Below, piece after piece: positions 7,809 through 16,153 of a stretch of 64,000 nt of DNA. Numbering within the stretch: position 1 is the stretch's first letter; each line of letters begins with the position of its first letter. The notes below the pieces were generated by a model. That model was not told where the DNA came from. It ran no database searches and saw nothing but the letters and a program-made list of their open reading frames with translations. The translations under genes and the position numbers were made by a program. The stretch spans positions 243,225 through 307,224 of the forward strand of contig NZ_BAFZ01000119.1 of the NCBI RefSeq assembly GCF_000308575.1, written 5' to 3'. This DNA comes from Nocardia exalbida NBRC 100660 (GTDB lineage Bacteria > Actinomycetota > Actinomycetes > Mycobacteriales > Mycobacteriaceae).

Positions 7809-9095
7809 CTACTGGCGATAGCTGGCGAGGAAGTTGCCGAAGCGTTCGATCGCGACCGCGAGATCCCGGGCCCATGGCAGCGTGACGATCCGCAAATGGT
7901 CGTGATCGGGCCAGTTGAAGCCGGTGCCCTGAACCATCAGGATCTTCTCCTGCAGTAGCAGATCCAGGATCAGCTTGGAGTCGTCGTAGATCTCGTAGAC
8001 GTTCGGATCCAGCTTCGGGAACGCGTAGAGCGCGCCCTTCGGCTTCACACACGACACGCCGGGGATCATGTTCAACCGCTCCCAGGCGACGTCGCGCTGT
8101 TCGAGCAGCCTGCCGCCGGGCAGGATCAGATCCTCGATGCTCTGATGACCGCCGAGCGCGACCTGAATCGCATGCTGCGCGGGCACATTCGGGCACAACC
8201 GCGAAGAGGCGAGCAGGTCGATGCCCTCCAGGAAACCGGCCGCGTGCTCCTTCGGGCCGGTGATCGCCAGCCAGCCCGAGCGGTAGCCCGCGACCCGGTA
8301 GGCCTTGGACAGCCCGTTGAAGGTCAGGCACAGCAGGTCCGGCGCCATGGTGGCCAGCGAGATGTGCTTGGCGTCGTCGTAGAGGATCTTGTCGTAGATC
8401 TCGTCGGCGAGCAGCAACAGCTGATGCTTGCGCGCGAGGTCGGCGAGCTGCTGGAGCACCTCGGCGGAGTACACCGCGCCGGTGGGGTTGTTCGGGTTGA
8501 TCACCAGCAGCGCCTTGGTGCGGTCGGTGATCTTCGATTCGATGTCCGCGATATCGGGCTGCCAGCCGTTGGCCTCGTCACACAGGTAGTGCACGGGCGT
8601 GCCGCCGGCCAGGCTGGTCATGGCGGTCCACAGCGGGTAGTCCGGGGCCGGGATCAGCACCTCGTCGCCGTTGTCCAGCAGGGCCTGCATGGTGATGGTG
8701 ATCAGCTCGGAGACGCCGTTGCCGAGGTAGACGCCGTCCACGTCGAGTTCGGGGAAGCCGGGCACGAGTTCGTAGCGGGTCACGATCGCGCGCCGCGCCG
8801 ACAGGATGCCCTTGGACTCGGAGTAACCCTGGGCGTACGGGAGCGCCGCGATGATGTCGCGCATGATCACGTCCGGCGCCTCGAACCCGAACGGGGCGGG
8901 GTTGCCGATATTGAGCTTGAGGATGCGATGGCCCTCCGCCTCCAGCCGTGCCGCGTGCGCGTGTACCGGTCCACGGATCTCGTAGACGACGTTCTGGAGC
9001 TTCGTGGACTGCTCCAGAACACGCGGGGGGCGGTGCGGATGATGAGGACTCACCCGTCCCATGGTGCCATCCGTCGCAACCGGATAAACCGTCAC
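7809..9095 (-). CDS. pyridoxal-phosphate aminotransferase (alanine/aspartate type, AlaA/AspC-like)
   Basis: A 428-aa class I aminotransferase that transfers an amino group between an amino acid (Ala or Asp) and 2-oxoglutarate or pyruvate in the cytoplasm. Key marks: IGNPAPFGF near residue 63, YLGNGVSELI, NPNNPTGAVYS around 200-210, DEIYDKILYD (cofactor Asp), and the Schiff-base lysine Lys264 in NGLSKAYRVAGYRSGW. A conserved Arg in HLRIVTLPW probably binds substrate carboxylate. The sequence closely follows what I recall of the M. tuberculosis Rv0337c (AspC) protein. GTG 9095 is the longest start; ATG 9062 is an alternative, since the first 20 residues look unconserved. Which amino donor is used cannot be decided from sequence. 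Confidence 0.93.
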   Translation of the reverse strand: MTVYPVATDGTMGRVSPHHPHRPPRVLEQSTKLQNVVYEIRGPVHAHAARLEAEGHRILKLNIGNPAPFGFEAPDVIMRDIIAALPYAQGYSESKGILSARRAIVTRYELVPGFPELDVDGVYLGNGVSELITITMQALLDNGDEVLIPAPDYPLWTAMTSLAGGTPVHYLCDEANGWQPDIADIESKITDRTKALLVINPNNPTGAVYSAEVLQQLADLARKHQLLLLADEIYDKILYDDAKHISLATMAPDLLCLTFNGLSKAYRVAGYRSGWLAITGPKEHAAGFLEGIDLLASSRLCPNVPAQHAIQVALGGHQSIEDLILPGGRLLEQRDVAWERLNMIPGVSCVKPKGALYAFPKLDPNVYEIYDDSKLILDLLLQEKILMVQGTGFNWPDHDHLRIVTLPWARDLAVAIERFGNFLASYRQ

Positions 9096-9162
9096 TCCGA
9101 GCTGGTCCCCGGGCTCCGTGCCCGCGACGGCGTCCCGGGCACAGCGAAGTGTGACACGTCAC

Positions 9163-10557
9163 TCACTGGGCCGGGCCGCCCGGCGGGATGCCCTTCGCCG
9201 CGGTGGAGCCGCAGAATTCCTCGATCCGCTCGTCCAACCGGCGCGCCTCGACCGAGTCGCGGAAGGCCGGGGCCGCGATCCCCCTGCGCATATCGGTCAG
9301 CCGCTCCTCGAGCTGCGCGATGCGCTTGTCCTCGTCGAGCCCCAGCACCGGTTGCAGCGCCTCGGCCGCACCGTCCAGGCTGCCGTTGATCAGGTGGGCG
9401 GCCGCGCAGTCGACCCTGGCCAGGGCTTCCGCGCCGTAGGAGCGCTGTTCGGACGGCCCGTTCGAGTACAGCTCGATGGCTCGCTGCGTGGCGCCGAGCG
9501 CGCGTTCCGCCTGACCGAGGTGGATATAGGTGGCGCCGGCGTAGTAATTGGCCTTGGCGTCGTTGAACCCGAAGACCCCGCCGACTTCGTCGTGCAAGGT
9601 GTCGGTCGCGGCGATCTCGCGGGCGTCGTCGGCCGCCCGGACGCAGCGATCGGTGTCCGCGGCGCTGCCCAGCGCCGACCAGATGCGTGCCTCGATGTTG
9701 AGCAGGCGCACCTGCGCGGTCGCCGACTCGGCGAACTCCTGCCCGCTCTGGGCGAGCTGAACCGCCCGGCGGGGGCGCTGCGACCAATACTCGATCAGCG
9801 CGTGCATGCCGCGGGTCCAGGCGCGAAGCCCGTTGTGCCCGCACAGCTCCGCGTAGGCCCAGGCGGCACGGACCTGCTCCCCGGCCGCGTCGTAATAGCC
9901 CAGGTCGGTGCTCGCGTTGGCGAGCAGACCCGAGAGCGTGCCCGCCAAGAGATACAGATGACCGGTATCGGCGGGCCGCTGATGGCCTTCCAGCAATCGG
10001 TACACCCGGCGGCGCACCCGCACCATGTCCACCATCATCGGCACCGGCGGAATACGCACGTAGTCGTTCGCGATGCGCACCACATCCGCGTCGAGCTGTT
10101 CCAATGTGCTCGCACCGACATTGGTGCTCTCGGCCTTGCCGGCGTGCTCGCTGGCCTCGTGGGCAGCCGCCATGATCAGATCCCTCTCCGAAATCGCTGC
10201 TAACGCAACACCTCTCATCGCACCGGCGTCTATGAGAGCCAAAAGGTCCGCGTCACTCGAATAATCAACGCGCGCCGAGGCGTCGGCGCGCGCATCGAAT
10301 CCCGGCGGGACGGCTCGATCGCTCGAGGGCTGATCGATCAAAGCCGCGAACCGGGCTCGCACCACCTCGTCGGACCTTGCCAGTGAGGTATCCAGAGCGG
10401 CTTGGTTGATCGGTCGTGGATGAACCCGGACGCCCCCGGCTTCCCACTTCGACACCAAGCGTTCGTGCACACCCAGATGGGCGGCGAATTCCCTGATGCT
10501 CATCCGCTTGGCATCGCGAAGGGCGCGGGCCTCTTTGCCTGACCAATGCCTGACCAC
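9163..10557 (-). CDS. XRE-family helix-turn-helix regulator with TPR-like C-terminal region
   Basis: From GTG 10557 the product is 464 aa. An N-terminal XRE helix-turn-helix spans roughly residues 7-60 (ALRDAKRMSIREFAAHLGVHERLVSKWEAGG). A linker follows, then a long alpha-helical region with repeated Ala-rich helices (TGHLYLLAGTLSGLLANAST, AWTRGMHALIEYW, YYAGATYIHLGQAERALGATQRAIELY) that reads as TPR repeats, a peptide- or ligand-binding platform. Longer starts to 10686 add sequence unlike the family. The gene is divergent from a small conserved-looking protein at 10734 with 176 bp between them, an arrangement common for actinobacterial XRE regulators and their partners. A morphology or metabolism switch is possible, but nothing specific is shown. 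Confidence 0.85.
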   Translation of the reverse strand: MVRHWSGKEARALRDAKRMSIREFAAHLGVHERLVSKWEAGGVRVHPRPINQAALDTSLARSDEVVRARFAALIDQPSSDRAVPPGFDARADASARVDYSSDADLLALIDAGAMRGVALAAISERDLIMAAAHEASEHAGKAESTNVGASTLEQLDADVVRIANDYVRIPPVPMMVDMVRVRRRVYRLLEGHQRPADTGHLYLLAGTLSGLLANASTDLGYYDAAGEQVRAAWAYAELCGHNGLRAWTRGMHALIEYWSQRPRRAVQLAQSGQEFAESATAQVRLLNIEARIWSALGSAADTDRCVRAADDAREIAATDTLHDEVGGVFGFNDAKANYYAGATYIHLGQAERALGATQRAIELYSNGPSEQRSYGAEALARVDCAAAHLINGSLDGAAEALQPVLGLDEDKRIAQLEERLTDMRRGIAAPAFRDSVEARRLDERIEEFCGSTAAKGIPPGGPAQ

Positions 10558-10733
10558 GGTGCCATCCCTTCCGAACGAACCCCTTCCAGAGTACGAGCGC
10601 TTTGTGAGCGCGGCCACAGCTGAAATGTGACCGGTATCAAAGGCAGCGGAAGGGCAGCGGTAAGCGGGCTGACGGGCGATACCCAATCACGCTGCGGGCC
10701 GCCAACATTGAGTCGGAAGGCAAGGAGTTCGCC

Positions 10734-11183
10734 GTGAATGTCGAGAAACTCAGGACCGTGGACGATTGGGTGGCGTTCTATCGGCACGAGTTCGGGTTGC
10801 CGGTCACCGAGCGTGGCGGTTTCGCCATGCTGCCGGTCACCGGTCGCGTCTGCGTAGTCCACCTGCCGACCGCGCGTGCCGAAAAGGTCCGCGCCGCACT
10901 GGAACAGCAGGGAACGAGGGGTCCCATGTTGGCCAGGCAGATCCGATGGAGTTTCCTCGCCGAGCCCGACAGTCGACCGGGACCACAGGTGCTCGAGGTG
11001 CTCAATCGGCTGGATATCGGCCTGCCCGCCGTGGGCAGCGCCGTGATGTTGCCGACCGGTCTCGGTCGCTGGACCCGGGAAGGGTGCTTCTGGGTCAGCC
11101 CGCCGAGCCGCGGTGACGCGCTTCCACCGCTGTCCGTCATCCTCACTACGGCGCTCGCGGTGGGAGCGGGCGGCGGGGACTGA
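10734..11183 (+). CDS. hypothetical protein divergent from XRE/TPR regulator
   Basis: A 149-aa protein starting at GTG 10734, with AAGGAG at 10722-10727 as a good ribosome site. It begins MNVEKLRTVDDWVAFYRHEFGLPVTERGG and has a central LARQIRWSFLAEPDSRPGPQVLEVLNRLDI and a Gly-rich C-terminus. I do not recognise a catalytic motif. It faintly resembles small actinobacterial proteins related to the N-terminal part of primase/polymerase-like families, but I would not assign that function. Its pairing with a regulator of the XRE/TPR type suggests a functional partner. A near-perfect hairpin follows the stop codon. Confidence 0.75.
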   Translation: MNVEKLRTVDDWVAFYRHEFGLPVTERGGFAMLPVTGRVCVVHLPTARAEKVRAALEQQGTRGPMLARQIRWSFLAEPDSRPGPQVLEVLNRLDIGLPAVGSAVMLPTGLGRWTREGCFWVSPPSRGDALPPLSVILTTALAVGAGGGD

Positions 11184-11207
11184 TCACCTCCGCGATCAGA
11201 TCCCCGC
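11173..11207 (+). terminator. hairpin at the end of the 10734 gene
   Basis: GCGGGGA-CTGATC pairs with GATCAG-ATCCCCGC around a short ACCTCCGC loop, with a single one-base bulge. It starts within the last codons of the plus-strand gene, as a terminator would. Confidence 0.5.
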
Positions 11208-11213
11208 TGCCGT

Positions 11214-11260
11214 CCGCCGGGTCCGCTTCTCCCCCACAGTCGACGAAGCGGACCCGGCGG
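11214..11260. terminator. 16-bp perfect hairpin between convergent genes
   Basis: CCGCCGGGTCCGCTTC (11214-11229) pairs perfectly with GAAGCGGACCCGGCGG (11245-11260) around a 15-nt loop. It abuts the stop codon of dcd and serves both converging transcripts. Confidence 0.7.
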
Positions 11261-11860
11261 TCAGCGTGTTTCGGCGGCGTCGATCGCGGCGGCCGGAATC
11301 GGGAAGTTGAGATAGGACCGCGACGGAGTCGGCCCGCGCTGGCCCTGATACTTCGAACCCGCCACGGCGCTGCCGTACGGATGCTCCGCCGGGCTGGTCA
11401 GCCTGAGCAGGCACAACTGGCCGATCTTCATACCGGGCCACAGCGTGATCGGCAGATTGGCCACGTTGGACAGCTCCAGCGTGATGTGCCCGCTGAACCC
11501 GGGATCGATGAAGCCCGCGGTCGAGTGGGTCAGCAGGCCCAATCGGCCCAGGCTGGACTTGCCTTCCAACCGTCCGGCCAGATCGTCCGGCAGCGTGCAC
11601 ACCTCGAGGGTGGAGCCGAGCACGAACTCGCCGGGGTGCAACACGAACGGTTCACCGTCGGTCGGCTCGACCAGACTGGTGAGTTCGTCCTGCTGCTTCG
11701 CGGGATCGATGTGGGTATAGCGAGTGTTGTTGAACACCCGGAACATGCGGTCCAGGCGCACGTCGATGCTCGACGGCTGGATCAGGTTCTCCAGCAGCGG
11801 CTCGACCCCGAGACGCCCAGCGGCGATCTCCGCACGGATGTCACGATCGGAAAGCAGCAC
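11261..11860 (-). CDS. dcd: dCTP deaminase (probably dUMP-forming)
   Basis: A 199-aa enzyme of pyrimidine nucleotide metabolism that deaminates dCTP. Actinobacterial members usually also hydrolyse the product to dUMP (family knowledge), feeding thymidylate synthesis. It starts MLLSDRDIRAEIAAGRLGVEPL. The trimer active site is visible in EGKSSLGRLGLLTHSTAGFIDPGFSG followed by HITLELSN with the catalytic glutamate. The C-terminal GQRGPTPSRSYLNF is the flexible lid over the nucleotide. Length is about ten residues over the usual 190. In M. tuberculosis dcd neighbours a tRNA-Gly and ugd; here the same genes occur within 10 kb but shuffled. Confidence 0.96.
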   Translation of the reverse strand: MLLSDRDIRAEIAAGRLGVEPLLENLIQPSSIDVRLDRMFRVFNNTRYTHIDPAKQQDELTSLVEPTDGEPFVLHPGEFVLGSTLEVCTLPDDLAGRLEGKSSLGRLGLLTHSTAGFIDPGFSGHITLELSNVANLPITLWPGMKIGQLCLLRLTSPAEHPYGSAVAGSKYQGQRGPTPSRSYLNFPIPAAAIDAAETR

Positions 11861-11972
11861 GCGACGAGCGTAGCGCCTGCTCGCCGGGGCCCCTCAGCGG
11901 CACAGTGATATAGAGAGAGCGATATCCTCGCATTCATTCGGGCGGCGCCGCCCGCGATCGGAGAGATGAACC

Positions 11973-12746
11973 ATGACCGAGGGCTCGCTGTTCGACCTGA
12001 CCGGCCACGTCGCCGTCGTCACCGGAGGCAACTCCGGCATCGGTCTCGGCTTCGCCCGTGGGCTCGCACGGGCCGGAGCCGGCGTCTGCGTGATCGGCCG
12101 CAACGCCGAGCGCAACGAGGCCGCCGCCGCCGAATTGAGCGCCTTCGGCGGCCGCGTGCTGGCGCTGAGCTGCGACGTGAGCGAGGAGCAGCAGGTGATC
12201 GACACCTTCGGGCGCGCGGCCGCCGAACTCGGCCGCATCGACTCCTGCTTCGTGAACGCCGGTGTCAGTCAGGGTTTCATCCCGTTCGTGGAGACCGATC
12301 TCGCGGAATTCCGCCGGGTCACCTCCCTCAACCTCGACGCCGCGTTCGTGACGCTGCGCGAAGCGGCGAAGGTCATGCTCGCCCAGGGTGAGGGCGGCAG
12401 CCTGGTCGCCACCGCGAGCCTCGCCGCCCAGCAGGGTGTTCCGCGCGGGCAGTCTTACGCGGCAAGCAAGGCGGGGCTGATCGCCATGGTCAACTCGATC
12501 GCGGTGGAGCTGGCCAAGCACGGCATCCGCGCGAACTCGGTGCTGCCCGGCTGGGTCGAGACGCCGATGACCGAGGGTGCCTTCGCCTGGGACCGTTTCC
12601 GCGAACGCGTCCACCCGAGGATCCCGGTTCGCCGCTGGGGCCTGCCGAGCGATTTCGAATCCGTCGCCGTCTACCTCGCCAGCCCCGCCAGCGCGTACCA
12701 GACCGGCGACACGCTCTTGATCGACGGCGGCTACAGCAAGTTCTGA
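11973..12746 (+). CDS. short-chain dehydrogenase/reductase
   Basis: A 257-aa classical SDR. The cofactor site is TGGNSGIGLGFARGLA (residues 15-30). Asn in FVNAGVSQG marks strand 4, and the catalytic Ser/Tyr/Lys set lies in ASLAAQQGVPRGQSYAASKAGL. The C-terminal GDTLLIDGGYSKF is typical. The Arg in CVIGRNAERNE after beta strand 2 suggests NADP(H) preference. It begins MTEGSLFDLTGHVAVV at ATG 11973. It is a single gene between dcd (divergent) and the PAP2 gene. The oxidised or reduced substrate, probably a sugar, polyol or ketone, cannot be told from sequence. Confidence 0.92.
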   Translation: MTEGSLFDLTGHVAVVTGGNSGIGLGFARGLARAGAGVCVIGRNAERNEAAAAELSAFGGRVLALSCDVSEEQQVIDTFGRAAAELGRIDSCFVNAGVSQGFIPFVETDLAEFRRVTSLNLDAAFVTLREAAKVMLAQGEGGSLVATASLAAQQGVPRGQSYAASKAGLIAMVNSIAVELAKHGIRANSVLPGWVETPMTEGAFAWDRFRERVHPRIPVRRWGLPSDFESVAVYLASPASAYQTGDTLLIDGGYSKF

Positions 12747-13067
12747 AGTCGTCCGTGCAGCACTGCGGGGCTTGTTCCGCCAACCCGCCTTGCGCGGAGA
12801 GGCTGATGGCGCTTGTCCGCGCAGCCGACCGTGTCGCCCCGGTTGACGGAGACCATGTGCTCGCGCACCGAGAGGGAACCGAGGGCACTCGCCTTCGCCG
12901 GGATTCTCTCGACGACCAGCTCGATTCCCTGCCATCCGCTCGCACAACCGTCGCCGACGGCGACGGCGGGGCTTCCGCCTTCCCCCGGTTTTGGCAGACT
13001 GACAGGCGCCATTCGTGCCGGAAGCGGACGGGTTACCTACCAGCGTCCGGCATGGCAACGTGGAGTG
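12747..13067. other. 321-bp region without a supported gene
   Basis: Several frames are open here, including one on the minus strand (12731-13012, 93 codons) and an in-frame N-terminal extension of the PAP2 gene. None shows a ribosome site, recognisable domain or plausible composition. The PAP2 promoter must lie in it; I see no clear -10. Confidence 0.5.
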
Positions 13068-13787
13068 GTGACCTCCCCTCGCATTCGTACCGCCATCGGA
13101 GTGCTCACCGCGCTGCTGGTGGTGTGCGCCGCGGCTCTTACGGCGGGTGTGGTCGGAGGCGGCGGCCCCGGCAAGGTCGATCGCGGCATCGCCGACTGGG
13201 CGATCGCGCACCGCAGCGACGCCCTCACCCCGGTCGCGGTGGTCGTCAGCGTGCTGGGCGGCACGCTCGCCATGACGGCCCTGGCCACCGTGACCTGCCT
13301 GGCGCTGTCCTGGCGGCGGCGGTGGACGTCGGCGGCGCTCGTCGCGACCACCGGGCTCGGCGGTGGGTTGCTGGTGCGCGGCGGCAAACGGCTGACCGAC
13401 CGCGACCGCCCGCCCGTCGAGGAACACCTGATCAACGTGTCCAACCAGGCCTATCCATCCGGGCACAGCCTGGGCTCGTTCGTCGTGGTCGGCATCGTTC
13501 TGGTGGTCGCGCTACCCGGCATACACGGACCCGCCCTCCGCGCGTGCACAGCGATCGCCGCCGCCTTGTTCGTCGCAGCGGTCGGCCTGTCCCGCATCTA
13601 CCTCGGCGTCCACTGGACCACCGACGTGCTCGGCGGCTGGTGCTTCGGCGCCCTCTGGCTCATCCTTTGCTTGACTGTCTACCGGTACTCGGTGTCCGGC
13701 GAGCCAGGCCCGACCCCGTCGCCGGACGGCTATCCCAGCGAAAATCCCGATAAGGCCGAGTCCACTTCCGGCCGTCGAGCGAAATAG
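13068..13787 (+). CDS. PAP2-superfamily membrane phosphatase
   Basis: From GTG 13068 (a GTG at 13065 is equally possible) the protein is 239 aa. It starts with a membrane helix (AIGVLTALLVVCAAALTAG). The three phosphatase motifs are present in order: KRLTDRDRPP, PSGHSLGS, and SRIYLGVHWTTDVLGG, with the nucleophilic His in the last. PAP2 membrane enzymes dephosphorylate lipid phosphates such as undecaprenyl diphosphate, phosphatidate or decaprenyl phosphate derivatives at the outer membrane face. The tail of about 35 residues is polar and disordered (SGEPGPTPSPDGYPSENPDK). The longer frame from 12813 lacks any family similarity in its first 84 residues. Confidence 0.92.
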   Translation: MTSPRIRTAIGVLTALLVVCAAALTAGVVGGGGPGKVDRGIADWAIAHRSDALTPVAVVVSVLGGTLAMTALATVTCLALSWRRRWTSAALVATTGLGGGLLVRGGKRLTDRDRPPVEEHLINVSNQAYPSGHSLGSFVVVGIVLVVALPGIHGPALRACTAIAAALFVAAVGLSRIYLGVHWTTDVLGGWCFGALWLILCLTVYRYSVSGEPGPTPSPDGYPSENPDKAESTSGRRAK

Positions 13788-13853
13788 CTTGACCGGCCTT
13801 TTCCCACCCCGCACGAAGCTTCTGCTACAGTCTCGATTGGCACATCTGCCTCT

Positions 13854-13927
13854 GCCGATGTAGTTCAATGGTAGAACTTCTGCTTCCCAAGCAGACAGCG
13901 CGGGTTCGATTCCCGTCATCGGCTCCA
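13854..13927 (+). tRNA. tRNA-Gly (anticodon CCC)
   Basis: The acceptor stem GCCGATG (13854-13860) pairs with CATCGGC (13917-13923). The discriminator base T is followed by an encoded CCA (13925-13927). The anticodon loop is TTCCCAA within a TCTGC/GCAGA stem, giving anticodon CCC. The T arm is GCGGG-TTCGATT-CCCGT. A terminator follows eight bases after CCA. Confidence 0.97.
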
Positions 13928-13934
13928 CGCGAAG

Positions 13935-13963
13935 CCCGCCCTGGTCAGGGCGGGTTTTGTTTT
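13935..13963 (+). terminator. rho-independent terminator of tRNA-Gly
   Basis: CCCGCCCT and AGGGCGGG form an 8-bp stem with a GGTC tetraloop, followed directly by TTTTGTTTT. This is the most canonical intrinsic terminator in the window. Confidence 0.93.
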
Positions 13964-14092
13964 GCGACCAGCACAACAGCAGGGCGCTGTACCCAATGCA
14001 CCTCGCGGTGGCGCGCAGCTGAATCGGCCCAGGTCAGGCGGGTGCGGATCTGTTGCCGGACATGGTCGCTCGTGGATCCGTACACTCACGGC

Positions 14093-14368
14093 GTGGTTCC
14101 CACCAAGCGCCCATTCCCGCTGCTGCAACCCACATCGACGTCCGATCCTTCGGCCATTCGCTCCAACGATTGGACCGCGCTCCGGCCGCACCTAGGAATC
14201 GGCTACATCAACCGCCCCCGGAATGCTGCGGCGCTGATCGCCGACGTGGCCGCGCTGCGAGACCTACCGCCGGTCAGCGTGCACCTGAACAAGGTCGACC
14301 TCGTCGAGTTGCGCCGCGACGGCCGCCGGTATCGCTGGACCGACCGCGCCGTCCTACCCCTCGGCTGA
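14093..14368 (+). CDS. small hypothetical protein
   Basis: A 91-aa frame from GTG 14093. It begins VVPTKRPFPLLQPTSTSDPS and continues RPHLGIGYINRPRNAAALIADVAALRDLPPVSVHLNKVDLVELRRDGRRYRWTD. The middle has balanced, protein-like composition with a predicted helix (NAAALIADVAAL) and a beta-rich end. No domain is recognised. It follows the tRNA-Gly terminator and stands alone. The ribosome site is weak. It could be a genuine small Nocardia-specific protein or the remnant of a longer gene. Confidence 0.45.
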   Translation: MVPTKRPFPLLQPTSTSDPSAIRSNDWTALRPHLGIGYINRPRNAAALIADVAALRDLPPVSVHLNKVDLVELRRDGRRYRWTDRAVLPLG

Positions 14369-14703
14369 GGGCTTAACCTTCCGGTGCCGAGAACTCTCGC
14401 GCGGACGACGACCACTCCTGCTGCCCGTAGTCGAGGCAGCGCTCATACTCACCGGCTGATCCGGGTGGGGCCGCTCCGTGTCCGGGCTCCGGTTGCGCCC
14501 GCCTCCGAATCGAGCATCGGGCGCATTCTGTGGCACAGGATCGATACGCCAACGACACTCGACGACAACTGCTTCACTGCGCGCCGATGCGGGGAAGTCA
14601 TGAAATCCGTTGCGAGTGTTGCGGCCTTCGCCGCTGCGCGCGTAGGGGCAGTGAGTGGCACTGGCGAGGCGAATCGCGAGACGACCTCTCCGTCATGTGC
14701 CGC
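14369..14703. other. 335-bp region without a supported gene
   Basis: The only open frames (for example 14384-14725 on the plus strand) have unnatural composition and overlap the end of the methyltransferase. No hairpin with a U tail or promoter stands out. Confidence 0.5.
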
Positions 14704-15813
14704 TCAACGCGGCACCAGGCGGTAGAGGGTGGTTGTTTCGGCGGCTCGGGCGGTGGCGAGGGGGGAGGTCGGGTCGTTGGCTCGGCTGTGGGTGGGCCGG
14801 GTGTCCAGGCGGGCCGCTGTTCGGAGGTTGGCGGTGGTGATGAGGGTGGGTAGTTCGTCGCGGGCGCGCAGGCCGAGGTGTTCGGGGAGGTCGGAGAGGA
14901 TCAGCCAGCCTTCGCCGCCTGGGTTCAGGTGGGCGGGGAGGCCGGAGAGGAAGGCGTGCAGCATGGACGAGTTCTCGTCGTAGACACCGCTTTCCAGGGC
15001 GGAGGTGGGCGTGCCGGGGAGCCACGGTGGATTGCACACCACGAGATCGGCCTTGCCATCCGGGAAGAGAGCGGGGCCTTGTACAGCGACGGAGGACAGG
15101 CCCAGCCGGTCGAGGTTGGCGCGGGCGCAGGTGAGTGCGCGAACGCTGTTGTCGGTGGCGATTATTCTGCCGCATCCACGCCGAGCCAGGATCGCGGCGA
15201 GCACCCCGGTGCCCGTGCCGAGATCGAAGGCGGTCTCGGCGCGTGCGGGCAGGGGCGCGGTGGCGACGAGGTCGACGTACTCGCCCCGTACCGGGGAGAA
15301 CACGCCGTAGTGCGGATGGATATGGTCGCCGAGGGCGGGCACGTACACGCCCTTCTCGCGCCATTGCGCCGCGCCGAGCACGCCGAGTAGCTCGGTGAGC
15401 GCGACCACCGTGCGCCCCTGCGGCAGGCCGTACGCCTCGGTGCACGCGCGCCGCACCTCGGGTGCGCGGCGCAACGCCAGGGAATAGTCGTCTTCCAGCA
15501 GCACGAGCAACTTGCCGAGCACTTCCGCGCGCCGACGACGCGACGCGCGATACCGGCCGAACGCTTCGGCCGAATCGTCGCCCGGCTGAACCTTCCGGTC
15601 CACCCGTCGGCCCATCGCACGCAGCAGTTGCCGCGCATTGTGGAAATCACCGCGCCACAGCAGGCCGGTCCCTGCTCGCGCCAGTCGACAAGCCGCGGCG
15701 GCGGTCGTCCGGTCGTCCGCCACCACGACCGGATCGGGTGGCGGCGCGCCGTTCGCCGAATGCCAGCGGGCGGTCGAGTAGATATCGTCTTCGGTCCAGG
15801 AAACGGTGGACAC
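14704..15813 (-). CDS. class I SAM-dependent methyltransferase (NPPW type)
   Basis: A 369-aa protein. The first 180 residues form a helical, Arg-rich N-terminal domain with no clear family. From about residue 190 a Rossmann methyltransferase fold follows: ETAFDLGTGTGVLAAILARRG (SAM motif I), GRIIATDNSVRALTCARANLDRLGL (acidic loop), then DLVVCNPPWLPG. The NPPW motif marks enzymes that methylate planar nitrogens, such as RNA adenine/guanine N, DNA N6-adenine or protein glutamine. The overall layout resembles RlmG/RsmC- or PrmC-like enzymes with their own N-terminal recognition domain. Target unknown. The gene stands alone. Confidence 0.85.
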   Translation of the reverse strand: MSTVSWTEDDIYSTARWHSANGAPPPDPVVVADDRTTAAAACRLARAGTGLLWRGDFHNARQLLRAMGRRVDRKVQPGDDSAEAFGRYRASRRRRAEVLGKLLVLLEDDYSLALRRAPEVRRACTEAYGLPQGRTVVALTELLGVLGAAQWREKGVYVPALGDHIHPHYGVFSPVRGEYVDLVATAPLPARAETAFDLGTGTGVLAAILARRGCGRIIATDNSVRALTCARANLDRLGLSSVAVQGPALFPDGKADLVVCNPPWLPGTPTSALESGVYDENSSMLHAFLSGLPAHLNPGGEGWLILSDLPEHLGLRARDELPTLITTANLRTAARLDTRPTHSRANDPTSPLATARAAETTTLYRLVPR

Positions 15814-16126
15814 CGCGAACTCCTCGTGATCGAACGTGCATGGGCACGACGAGCACTTCGCCGCAGGGTCGCGAACACAGCTGTGCGGCTACCGCACAGG
15901 AATCACCTGGATCGGCTAGACCCGCGCCGAAGTGCGCGAGGAATCACCGAGAACCATGCCGAGCGTCACGACCGAACCCTTCCATGAGAGACGCCCGAGT
16001 CTGTCACAGCGCTCTCCGAGAAGCCGAATCCAAGGCCCTCGGACCGCCCGTGCGCATGTACAACCGGCGGACATGGCAGCCGCGGTATACGACCGCAGAG
16101 ACCTTGCAAGTCACCCTTGCGAGGAG
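15814..16126. other. 313-bp intergenic region upstream of hicAB
   Basis: No gene is supported. Its right end holds two CTTGCRAG copies (16103-16110 and 16116-16123) that overlap candidate -35 elements TTGCAA and TTGCGA just before the hicAB palindrome. Confidence 0.5.
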
Positions 16127-16146
16127 TGGTACTACAAGTAGTACCA
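16127..16146 (+). promoter_or_regulatory. 20-bp perfect palindrome, probable HicAB operator
   Basis: TGGTACTAC-AA-GTAGTACCA is an exact inverted repeat eight bases before the hicA start codon. It sits where the -10 of a promoter with -35 TTGCAA (16104-16109) or TTGCGA (16117-16122) would lie. HicB antitoxins with a ribbon-helix-helix tail repress their own operons from such palindromes (family knowledge). Confidence 0.75.
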
Positions 16147-16153
16147 TTGGTCA

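Noticed and set aside
12731..13012. 93-codon minus-strand frame as a gene
   Set aside because: No ribosome site, no recognisable domain and it overlaps the end of the SDR gene.
14384..14725. 113-codon plus-strand frame
   Set aside because: Low-complexity translation and overlap with the methyltransferase end.
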